A DNA stretch of 64,000 nucleotides from DASQFQ01 sp963722815 (GTDB lineage: Bacteria; Actinomycetota; Thermoleophilia; Solirubrobacterales; Solirubrobacteraceae). The stretch covers positions 1 to 64,000 of the forward strand of contig CAVROM010000016.1 of NCBI GenBank assembly GCA_963722815.1, read 5' to 3'. Positions 56,173-64,000 of this stretch are shown piece after piece. Position 1 is the stretch's first letter. Every line of letters starts with the position of its first letter. The notes under the pieces were generated by a model that was not told the origin of the DNA, did not search any database, and was given only the letters and a program-made list of their open reading frames with translations. Both the position numbers and the translations under genes were made by a program.

Positions 56173-56698
56173 CCCACGCCTCGGCCTCCTCCGGTGTCTT
56201 GCCGAACTCGACGTGGCGGGCGATCAGCCATTCGAGCCGCGTGGCCTCCTCCATCTCGACGTACCAGGCCTCGTCGAGCAGCGCGCGGACTTCGTCCCAC
56301 AGCAGCAGGTAGTTGCCCTCGGTGACGACGAGCGGGACCTCGGGCGCCACCGCGATCGCGCCGGCGATCGGCTCCTCGATCTCGCGCCGGAACGCGGGCG
56401 CGTAGACCGTGTCGTCCGCGGCCCGCAGCCGCCTCAGCAGCGCCGCGTAGCCGTGCGCGTCGAACGTGTGCGGCGCGCCCATGCGATCGCGGATCCCCTG
56501 GCGCACGAGCTCGGCCTGGGAGAGGTGGAAGCCGTCCATCGGGACGAGCACGGCGGCGTCGTCGAGCTCGGCGACCAGGGCAGAGGCGAGCGTCGACTTG
56601 CCGCCGCCGGGCGCGCCCGCGATGCCGAGGATCGCCCGCTCGCCGCGGCCGGCCAGCGTGCGGGCGCGGGCGGTCAGGCTCTCCAGCTCGCCGATCAC
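56042..56698 (-). CDS. P-loop nucleoside/pantothenate kinase-like protein
   Basis: About 215 residues from GTG 56698. Walker A is LGIAGAPGGGKSTLASALVA (about residue 22); the phosphate-binding region continues AVLVPMDGFHLSQAELVRQG, GAPHTFDAHGYAALLRRLRA and the lid/Walker B LVVTEGNYLLLWDEVRALLD. This is the uridine/pantothenate-kinase-like fold often called nucleoside/nucleotide kinase. RHVEFGKTPEEAEAWVMRSD follows. The C-terminal 15-20 residues after RGRADLIVRLRA are probably misread; a stop in the next frame lies at 56089-56091. Substrate not determinable. Confidence 0.78.
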   Translation of the reverse strand: MIGELESLTARARTLAGRGERAILGIAGAPGGGKSTLASALVAELDDAAVLVPMDGFHLSQAELVRQGIRDRMGAPHTFDAHGYAALLRRLRAADDTVYAPAFRREIEEPIAGAIAVAPEVPLVVTEGNYLLLWDEVRALLDEAWYVEMEEATRLEWLIARHVEFGKTPEEAEAWVMRSDQRNAEVVASTRGRADLIVRLRAIGRSCPRRPCRLCPRR

Positions 56699-56725
56699 GG
56701 AGCGTATAGTCGCGCAGCCGCGCGC

Positions 56726-56731
56726 TAGCCT
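56726..56731 (+). promoter_or_regulatory. TAGCCT -10-like box
   Basis: TAGCCT ends eight bases before ATG 56740. A second AT-rich element, CGTATAGTCG at 56703-56712, reads TATAGT forward and TATACG toward the divergent kinase start at 56698. Confidence 0.35.
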
Positions 56732-56739
56732 GCCGCGCC

Positions 56740-57087
56740 ATGCGCGTCTTCCTGATCGCCCTCCTCGCCCTCGCCCTGCTCGCCCCGGCCGCCCACGCCG
56801 GCGACGACCCCTCGCAGCATCCGCCGACAATGCCGAACTCGACGAAGGGGGCGAAGAAGTGCGGCAAGGCCTCGCGCTTCGGCGCGACGTTCAAGGTCTT
56901 CCTCACCAAGGGCAAGCACCGGATCTCGTGCAAGCGGGCGCGCCAGATCGTGCGCAAGAAGCCGCTGGACCCGATCAAGCACTACCAGTACTTCGACTGG
57001 ACCAAGGGCGGCAACGGGCCGTGGTCCGACGTGTACTACCGGCACGACCACGAGGTCGTCATCGGCGCGATCATGCAGGGCTACTGA
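56740..57087 (+). CDS. Small secreted protein, two cysteines
   Basis: A 115-residue protein with the signal peptide MRVFLIALLALALLAPAAHA, cleaved after AHA, then GDDPSQHPPTMPNSTKGAKK, CGKASRFGATFKVFLTKGKH, RISCKRARQIVRKKPLDPIK and HYQYFDWTKGGNGPWSDVYY. The Cys pair, the basic RARQIVRKK helix and the Trp/Tyr-rich end recur in secreted proteins of this group, as far as I recall, but no function is known. Ends eight bases before the convergent FG-GAP/RTX gene; the two stops lie in the palindrome TGAGCCGCTCA. Confidence 0.7.
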   Translation: MRVFLIALLALALLAPAAHAGDDPSQHPPTMPNSTKGAKKCGKASRFGATFKVFLTKGKHRISCKRARQIVRKKPLDPIKHYQYFDWTKGGNGPWSDVYYRHDHEVVIGAIMQGY

Positions 57088-57092
57088 GCCGC

Positions 57093-58810
57093 TCAGCGGT
57101 GGCGGTGGGCGCGCCTGGGGCGCTTCACCGACTCGCACTGCTTGACGGTGTCGCTGCGGTCCGCGGTCACCTTGTCGTGGCCGGCGCCGCAGTCGATCGT
57201 GTCCTTCGTCCCGTCGCGGGCCGAAGATCGTGTCGTTGCCTCCGTTGCCCGCGACCTTGTCCTTGCCCGCGCCAGGCGTGATCGTGTCGTTGCCGTTCCC
57301 GCCGTTGAGCTTGTCGCTGCCGGCGTCGCCCTTCATCCGATCGTCGCCGCCGGCGCCGCTGAGCACGTCCTTCCCGCTCCCGCCGCTCATCCGGTCGGCG
57401 CCTGAGCGCCCGAACAGGCAGTCGTCGCCGCCGCGCCCGCTGAGCACATCGCGGCCCGCGGTGCCGACCAGCACGTCGTCGCCTGACGTTCCGGCGGTGA
57501 ACGCAGCCGTGCCGGGGTTGTCGCAGGTGCGCGGGACCACGGGCGGAGGGGGCGCAGGCGGAGGCGGAGGCGGAGGCGGGGGTGGCGGCGGCGGCGACGC
57601 ACGTGGCGCCGGACCCGGAGGAGGTGTTGCGGTAGACCATCACGGCGGAGTTGACCTTGTCGGCGATGACGATCTCCGCGTGGCCGTCGCAGGTCAGATC
57701 ACCCACGGCCATGGTCACGCGCGTGGCGGTGGCCGGGTTGTGGTAGCCGAGCTGCGGGAGGTCGTGCCCGCCGTCGAAGCCGCCGTGACCGTCGCCGAGG
57801 TGGATCATCCCCGTCCCGTAGGTGCCGGCCGCGACGATGTCGTTACGAGCGTCTCCGTCCACGTCGGCGATCGCCACAGCGTCGACTCCGGGCGTCGAGG
57901 GAATCGTCCTCGCGACCTGCTCGAGGCCCGAGCTTCCCCACGTGAACGAGTGGATCGACTGCACCCGCGCGGCCAGGCTGTTGACGGGCTGGCCCACGAG
58001 CACGTCGAGGTCGTGGTCGTTGTCGAGATCCCCGAGCGTGGCGGACTCGAGGCCCGGCTCGCCCGCAGGATCTCCCGGGACGGTGCGCGGGCTATCGGAC
58101 CAGTTCAACGGGAAGGTCGGGGCGAATCCGAAGATCCCCATCTTGTCCCCGCCCTCGTAGGTCACGATCTCGTCGGGCGGCACCCCGGGCGCGCTGCCGT
58201 TGAGGTCGCCGACCGCCAGCGGCCCCTGCACGGGCGTGGCGGCGCAGGCATGCTCACTGGGGTCGAGGTCGTAGTTGACGCAGAGCTCGCGGCCGAAGCT
58301 CCCCATCGCGCGCTGGTAGACGAGCAGCGGGACGTGCTGCCGTCCGGGCGCCGCATCAGCGTGAGCATGTCGAGCGTCGCAGAGCCGAGGTACTGCTGGA
58401 CGCCCAGGTTGATGGGCTCCGGGTTGGTTCAGCTGCCCGTGCCGTCGCCGGTCAGCCGCACCACGTAGGGCGTGCAGGCGACGTAGGCGTCGAGCTTGCC
58501 GTCGGGCAGCAGGCGGTTGCCCGGCGCAGGCTGGGTCACGTCGCCGAGCGTGACGTCCTCGGCGAGCCCGGCGCACTCCGGTCCGGCGCTGTACTGCTGC
58601 ATCGGGGCGAACGTGCCGTCGCCGCGGTTGAGCATCACGCCGACGCTTGCCGGGCGACCACAGGCCGACGACGATGTCCTTGCCCTGCTTGCCGTCGAGA
58701 TCACCGATCGCAACGGAGTCGGGCTGCGCCGGCAGGCTGACATCGGTCCGCTGAAGGCTCACCGCAGCCGCGGCGGCCGGGGCTCCCCCCAGCGCCGCTC
58801 CCAGGAGCAT
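57093..58810 (-). CDS. Secreted FG-GAP (VCBS) propeller protein with RTX calcium-binding repeats (frameshifted)
   Basis: From ATG 58810: a signal peptide (MLLGAALGGAPAAAAA), then propeller repeats with calcium-loop motifs: SVAIGDLDGKQGKDIVVGLW, after shifts near 58660 and 58430 AVGDLNGS, ATLGDLDNDHDLDVLVGQPV, AIADVDGDARNDIVAAGTYG and AVGDLTCDGHAEIVIADKVN. A Pro-rich linker with a shift near 57590 leads to RTX nonapeptides: GTSGDDVLVGTAGRDVLSGR, GGDDCLFGRSGADRMSGGSG, NGGNGNDTITPGAGKDKVAG and, after a shift near 57225, a Cys-containing end (DTVKQCESVKRPRRAHRHR). Likely a secreted or surface calcium-stabilised adhesin-like protein. Confidence 0.75.
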
Positions 58811-58907
58811 TGCGAGCGTCCAGCTCAGGCGCCGGGCATGTAAGACGATGGGCCGACCCTACACCCGCTGATCGGTCGCACAGCGGGAAGCGTGACACGA
58901 TGCCGCG

Positions 58908-59909
58908 ATGCAGGAGCGCCCCGTCCTGGTCGCGCCCGACTCCTTCAAGGGCACCTTCCGCGCCGCCCAGGTGGCCGGCGCGATCGGCCGCGGGCTCGAG
59001 CGCGCCGGCCTGGTGCCGCCCGACCTGCTCCCGCTCGCCGACGGCGGTGACGGCACACTCGACGCCCTGCTCGTGAATCTCGGCGGCGAGACCGCCTCGG
59101 CGCGCGTGCAGGACCCGCTGGGCCGCGAGATCGACGCCGGCTACGGGCTGATCGAGGGCGGCGGCACCGCGCTGGTCGAGATGGCGGCGGCGTCCGGGCT
59201 CTCGCTCGTCGATGAATCGGAGCGCGACGCGTGGGCGGCCAGCACCTACGGCACTGGCCAGCTGATCGCCGACGCGGTCGAGCGCGGCGCGCAGGTGATC
59301 CTCGTCGCGGTCGGCGGCTCGGCCACCACCGATGGCGGCGCGGGGGCACTGCAAGCCATCGAGGAGGCCGGCGGGCTGCGCGGCGCGCGGATCGTCGTGC
59401 TGTGCGACGTGCAGGTCCCGTGGGAGCGCTGCGCCGAGGTGTTCGGGCCGCAGAAGGGCGCCGACGCGGAGCTCGTGAAGCGGCTGGCGAAGCGCCTCGA
59501 CGAGCTCGCGGACACGTTCCCGCGCGACCCACGCGGCGTGCCGATGACCGGCGCGGCCGGCGGGCTCGCCGGCGGCCTGTGGGGCGTCCACGACGCCGCG
59601 CTCGAGCCCGGCGCCCCGTTCATCCTCGACGCGCTCGACTTCGACGCCCGCATGCGCGCGAGCCGTGCGGTCGTGACCGGCGAGGGCAAGCTCGACGAGC
59701 AGACGCTGCAGGGCAAGCTCGTCGGCGAGATCGGCACGCGCACGCGCCAGGCCGGCGTCCCGCTGCACGCGATCGTCGGCACCGACGCGCTCGACGGGTT
59801 CGGCAAGCGCATGATCGACCTCCAGGTCGTCACCGAGGCGACGACGCTCGAGGAGGTCGAGCGCGCCGCCGAGGCGCTCGGCGAGCGGCTGGCGACGGGG
59901 GCGGCGTGA
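58908..59909 (+). CDS. Glycerate kinase
   Basis: A 333-residue protein with the family signatures RPVLVAPDSFKGTFRAAQVA at the start, PLADGGDGTLDALLVNLGGE (about residue 43), TALVEMAAASGLSLV, ASTYGTGQLIADAVERGAQV, VAVGGSATTDGGAGALQAIE, VFGPQKGADAELVKRL, PMTGAAGGLAGGLWG, VVTGEGKLDEQTLQGKLVG. Complete and clean; matches the GarK/GlxK-type glycerate kinase that forms 2-phosphoglycerate from glycerate. The stop overlaps the Clp-N gene start. Substrate stereochemistry and pathway cannot be read here. Confidence 0.92.
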   Translation: MQERPVLVAPDSFKGTFRAAQVAGAIGRGLERAGLVPPDLLPLADGGDGTLDALLVNLGGETASARVQDPLGREIDAGYGLIEGGGTALVEMAAASGLSLVDESERDAWAASTYGTGQLIADAVERGAQVILVAVGGSATTDGGAGALQAIEEAGGLRGARIVVLCDVQVPWERCAEVFGPQKGADAELVKRLAKRLDELADTFPRDPRGVPMTGAAGGLAGGLWGVHDAALEPGAPFILDALDFDARMRASRAVVTGEGKLDEQTLQGKLVGEIGTRTRQAGVPLHAIVGTDALDGFGKRMIDLQVVTEATTLEEVERAAEALGERLATGAA

Positions 59910-60553
59910 TGCTCGAGCGCTTCGACGAGGCCGCCGAGCGGGTCGTCGCGTTCGCCCAGGACGAGGCACGCGCGATGGGCCACTGGTACGTCGGCACCGA
60001 GCACCTGCTGCTCGGGCTCGTCGCCGACGACGGCCCGGCCGGCCGCGCGTTCGCGGAGCTCGGCGTGACGCTCGAGGGCGCGCGGGCGCAGGTCGCGTCC
60101 GAGGTGCCGCCCAGCAACAACGAGCCGCCCGGCGAGATCCCGTTCAGCCCGCGGGCGCGCGGCACGCTCGAGGGCGCGCCGCGCCAGGCGATGGGCCTCA
60201 AGTCCGACGTCGTCGGCACCGAGCACGTGCTGCTCGCGCTGCTGATCGAGCGTGACTCGCGCACCGCCAGCGTGCTGACGCTGCTCGGCTGCCCGCCCGA
60301 CCTCCTGCGCACGACGGTGCTCGAGCAGCGCGCCGCGCCCAAGGCGGCGAAGCCGCCCGCCGCCGGGCTCGCCCCCGGGCTCGCCGAGCGCGCCCGCGAC
60401 GTCGCCCAGGCACGCGGCGCCAGCACGCCCGACGCCGGCGACCTGATGCTCGCGCTGGCCGACCGCTCGGCGATGCTGGCGCGCGCGCTGACCGAGCTCG
60501 GCATCACCCCGCAGGCGCTCCGCGACGCGATTCAGCGAGCCCGCGGCGGGTAA
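59906..60553 (+). CDS. Clp N-terminal domain protein (ClpC-like, no ATPase)
   Basis: About 215 residues from GTG 59906 or ATG 59909. It carries two Clp-N repeats: LERFDEAAERVVAFAQDEAR, MGHWYVGTEHLLLGLVADDG and, after a linker, FSPRARGTLEGAPRQAMGLK, VVGTEHVLLALLIERDSRTA, VLTLLGCPPDLLRTTV. A third partial helical set follows (APGLAERARDVAQARGASTP; ALADRSAMLARALTELGITP). No ATPase or Walker motifs, so it would be an adaptor or regulator of a Clp protease rather than the unfoldase. Start overlaps the glycerate kinase stop. Confidence 0.82.
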   Translation: MMLERFDEAAERVVAFAQDEARAMGHWYVGTEHLLLGLVADDGPAGRAFAELGVTLEGARAQVASEVPPSNNEPPGEIPFSPRARGTLEGAPRQAMGLKSDVVGTEHVLLALLIERDSRTASVLTLLGCPPDLLRTTVLEQRAAPKAAKPPAAGLAPGLAERARDVAQARGASTPDAGDLMLALADRSAMLARALTELGITPQALRDAIQRARGG

Positions 60554-60569
60554 CCCGGGCCCAGCCCGG
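60554..60569 (+). terminator. Short hairpin after the Clp-N gene
   Basis: CCGGGC (60555-60560) and GCCCGG (60564-60569) pair around a three-base loop, starting two bases after the TAA stop. No T-run follows; it may also sit in the leader of gpsA, whose ribosome binding site GGAGG comes right after. Confidence 0.4.
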
Positions 60570-60582
60570 AGGTACCTACCGG

Positions 60583-61674
60583 ATGCCGCCCCGCCCTCAT
60601 CTCGCGCTGCCCTCGCCCGCGACCCGCCGGGCGGTCGTCGTGGGCGCCGGCTCGTTCGGGACGGCGGTCGCGGTGCTGCTCGCCCGCGGCGGCTTCCGCA
60701 CCACGCTGCAGACGCGCACGCGCGAGCAGTGCCGGGCGCTGGACGAAGACCGCCAGAACGCGGTCTACCTCCCGGGCGTCGAGTTCCCCCGCGACCTGCG
60801 GGTCGAGCCCGCCGACAACGGGCTCGGCCGCGTCGACTACTGCTTCCTCGGTGTGCCGAGCGTGGCGCTCGCGGGCGTGATCTCGAGCCTCTCCGAGCGC
60901 GGGCTCGACCGCCGCACGCCGGTGATCTCGCTCGCCAAGGGGCTGGTGCCGCCGCACGGGATCGCGCCGACCGTGCTGCTGAGCGCGAGCCTCGGCGGCT
61001 CGCGGGTCGCGTGCATGGGCGGGCCCGCGCACGCGCACGAGATGGTCACCGAAGGCGCCGGCCTCGTCGCCGCCTCCACCGACGCGCGGCTCTCCGCCGC
61101 CATCGCCACCGTCTTCACGCGCGCGGGCGTGGTGTGCGAGCAGTCGAACGACCCGATCGGGGTCGAGCTCGCGGGCGCCGCCAAGAACGCCGCCGCGCTG
61201 GCCGCCGGCGCCACCCAGGCCCAGGGCCTCAACGCCGCCGGGGCCGCGGCCGGCCACATCTTCCTCGAGGTCTGGCGCTACGCCGAGCAGCAGGGCGCCC
61301 GGCCGGAGTCGATGATCGGGCTCGCCGGCACCGGCGACCTCGTCGGCACCGCGCTCGCGCCCCAGAGCCGCAACCGCCAGGCCGGCGAGCTGCTGGCCCA
61401 GGGCGTCCCGGCGGCGGAGATCCCCAGCCGCATCGGCCAGGCGGTCGAGGCGCTCGACCTCGTGCCGCTGCTCGCCAACGCGCTCGCCCGCGCCGGGGTC
61501 GAGGCGCCGGTCACCAACGCGCTCAACCGCCTGATCGCCGGCGAGCTGCCGCTGGACGAGTGGGTCGCGCAGGTCCGCGCGACCGTGCCGCCGCCGGCAC
61601 GCTTCGGCTCGGCCGTGGCGTGGGCGCGCTGGCGCCAGCGGATGAAGGCGCGCTTCGCCCGCAGCCGCGCCTGA
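60583..61674 (+). CDS. gpsA: NAD(P)-dependent glycerol-3-phosphate dehydrogenase
   Basis: A 363-residue enzyme starting at ATG 60583, with GGAGG 13 bases upstream. The Rossmann motif is RAVVVGAGSFGTAVAVLLAR (about residue 17); then NAVYLPGVEFPRDLRVEPAD, VDYCFLGVPSVALAGVISSL, VISLAKGLVPPHGIAPTVLL, the catalytic Lys in GVELAGAAKNAAALAAGATQ (about 200), and MIGLAGTGDLVGTALAPQSR, NRQAGELLAQG. Makes sn-glycerol-3-phosphate for membrane lipids. Complete and clean. It stands between the Clp-N gene and the HtrA-like protease. Confidence 0.94.
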   Translation: MPPRPHLALPSPATRRAVVVGAGSFGTAVAVLLARGGFRTTLQTRTREQCRALDEDRQNAVYLPGVEFPRDLRVEPADNGLGRVDYCFLGVPSVALAGVISSLSERGLDRRTPVISLAKGLVPPHGIAPTVLLSASLGGSRVACMGGPAHAHEMVTEGAGLVAASTDARLSAAIATVFTRAGVVCEQSNDPIGVELAGAAKNAAALAAGATQAQGLNAAGAAAGHIFLEVWRYAEQQGARPESMIGLAGTGDLVGTALAPQSRNRQAGELLAQGVPAAEIPSRIGQAVEALDLVPLLANALARAGVEAPVTNALNRLIAGELPLDEWVAQVRATVPPPARFGSAVAWARWRQRMKARFARSRA

Positions 61675-61745
61675 CCGCGCCTGACCGCGCCATCTTTAGC
61701 AACGCTGAGGGTGTTCTTAGGGTGCTTTGTCACTCGGCTCCCAGC

Positions 61746-62845
61746 ATGCTGTGCATGCGTCTCTCCAACTTCTTCTTCGTGCTGCTCGGCGCCCTGGCGG
61801 TCGGCGTCGTCGTCGCGGTCCTCGCGATCGCCGGCGCGCTCCCCCAGAAGGTGGAGCAGAGGACCGTCGCGACCACCCCGGCGGCGCCGTCCTCCCCCGC
61901 GGCGCCGCGGACCGCCCCGACCAGCGTCGCCGACATCTACGCCCGCGTCTCGGGCAGCGTCGTCTTCGTCTCCGCCCGCGGCGGCAACGGCCAGCTCCAG
62001 TTCAACGGCCAGGGCGGCGGGCGCGCCGCGTCGGGCTCCGGCTTTGTGGTCGATACCGCAGGCCACATCGTCACCAACGACCACGTGGTCGAGAACGCCG
62101 ATCGCTTCACCGTCCGCTTCGGCGAGAAGGGCGACCCGATCCCGGCCAAGCTGATCGGCAAGGATCCCTCGAGCGACCTCGCGGTGCTCTCGATCGACCC
62201 CGGCAAGGTCGAAGGCGGCACCAAGCCGCTCTCGCTCGCCTCGTCGAGCTCGCTGCGCCCCGGTGAGGCCGCGATCGCCATCGGCTCGCCGTTCGGCCTC
62301 TCCGGCACCGTCACCACCGGCATCGTCTCCGCCCTCGGGCGCGAGATCGAGGCGCCCAACGGCTTCTCGATCCCCGGCGCGGTGCAGACCGACGCCGCCA
62401 TCAACCCCGGCAACTCGGGCGGTCCGCTGCTCGACGCCGCCGGGCGCGTGATCGGCGTCAACTCGCAGATCGCGTCGCAGAGCGGCTCCAACTCCGGCGT
62501 CGGCTTCGCGGTCCCGTCCGACACGGTCAAGGACGTCGTGCCGAAGCTGATCAAGAGCGGCAAGATCGACCGCGCGTGGCTCGGCCTCTCGAGCGCCGAG
62601 CAGCCCGACTCCCCGGGCGCCGTCGTCGGCACCGTGACGAACGGCTCGCCCGCCGAGAAGGCCGGCATCCGCGGCGGCGACGTCATCACCGCGATCGGCG
62701 GCAAGACGATCCGCAACCCCTCGGACCTCTCGCTGACCGTGCTGACCAAGCGCCCCGGCGACGAGGTCAAGGTCGAGATCAAGCGCGACGGGAAGAGCCG
62801 CACGGTCACCGTGAAGCTCGGCAATCGGCCGAATACGCCCGTCCA

Positions 62846-62849
<4 letters not shown>
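61746..62849 (+). CDS. HtrA/DegP-like membrane-anchored serine protease with PDZ domain
   Basis: About 367 residues; start at ATG 61746 or 61755. A single N-terminal helix (FFFVLLGALAVGVVVAVLAI) anchors it, followed by a Pro/Thr-rich linker. The protease domain has the catalytic His in GHIVTNDHVVENADRFTV, the Asp in KDPSSDLAVLSID and the Ser in DAAINPGNSGGPLLDAAGRV; the S1 loop GFAVPSDTVKDVVPKLIKSG follows. A C-terminal PDZ domain is present (GTVTNGSPAEKAGIRGGDVI, TAIGGKTIRNPSDLSLTVL). It is an envelope quality-control protease. The stop overlaps a possible moxR start as ATGA. Confidence 0.93.
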
Positions 62850-63916
<1,067 letters not shown>

Positions 63917-63917
63917 A

Positions 63918-64000
63918 GTGAGCTTTCGCGAGCCTCTGCTCCTGCTCGCGCTGGTCTTCCTCCCTCTGGCCATCGCGGCCTACGTCCTCGCCCAGCGGCG
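63918..64000 (+). CDS. Start of a BatA-like von Willebrand factor A-type protein (3' truncated)
   Basis: GTG at 63918, two bases after the moxR stop, gives SFREPLLLLALVFLPLAIAA, YVLAQR and runs off the window. The N-terminal helix with the pattern FxxPLLLLxLxxLPLxxxxY is the usual start of BatA-like proteins encoded after MoxR, which is why I name it so. The VWA domain itself lies outside, so the call is inference from a short piece and context. Confidence 0.55.
   Translation, partial: MSFREPLLLLALVFLPLAIAAYVLAQR

Overview
The window is very GC-rich, gene-dense actinobacterial chromosome. I read it as class Thermoleophilia (Solirubrobacterales-like). The reasons are GC-saturated third codon positions, many Pro/Thr-rich envelope proteins with small anchored relatives, an actinobacterial-type acyl-CoA carboxylase with an epsilon-like subunit, and SelA/SelB. 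This placement is inference from gene content; there is no rRNA, tRNA, CRISPR array, integrase or phage gene in the window.

Layout. 0-2 kb: exported and anchored hypothetical proteins. 2-20 kb: a cell-surface polysaccharide region (four glycosyltransferases, an O-antigen-ligase-like protein with a TPR tail, a polyprenyl-phosphate sugar transferase, a UDP-glucuronate decarboxylase-like enzyme). It is interrupted by a CDF metal transporter, an exported protein with a sigma-region-4-like helix-turn-helix, a methyltransferase, a two-component system, a metallo-beta-lactamase-fold enzyme and AzlCD. 19-26 kb: an ABC-F ATPase and the selenocysteine factors SelB and SelA, separated by small hypotheticals. 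27-42 kb: propionyl-CoA to succinate metabolism (methylmalonyl-CoA mutase large subunit, propionyl-CoA carboxylase beta, epsilon-like and biotinylated alpha subunits, SucCD), interleaved with unrelated enzymes. 43-46 kb: a tightly overlapping operon of aminotransferase, kynurenine-formamidase-like hydrolase and kynureninase. 46-51 kb: an MntR-like regulator, a LysR regulator, an EamA transporter, a pentapeptide protein and an ATP-dependent DNA ligase. 51.8-56 kb: assimilatory sulfate reduction (sulfite/nitrite reductase, CysH, CysD, CysN). 56-64 kb: a P-loop kinase, secreted proteins including an FG-GAP/RTX fusion, glycerate kinase, a Clp-N protein, GpsA, an HtrA-like protease, a MoxR ATPase and the start of a BatA-like protein.

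Two genome-scale signatures stand out. First-in-unit genes repeatedly carry a TANNNT box 6-11 bases before the start codon and lack a Shine-Dalgarno sequence, which suggests leaderless transcripts. Convergent gene pairs repeatedly end head-on in one shared CTAG, so that each strand reads TAG. The most unusual items are the exported protein with a sigma-4-like domain (9.7-10.7 kb) under a palindrome-embedded promoter, a foreign-looking codon-usage patch inside a glycosyltransferase (6.39-6.78 kb), two REP/BIME-like palindrome clusters (26.4 and 49.5 kb), and a WMLRQP tandem-repeat protein just upstream of the carboxyltransferase gene.

Many genes in 7-31 kb, and a few elsewhere, are broken by one-base frameshifts inside otherwise intact conserved proteins, while 31.6-37.2 kb and 39.5-51.1 kb are clean. 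I treat most of these as sequence or assembly errors. I give the full span of each gene and state where the frame changes, so exact ends of those genes are approximate.
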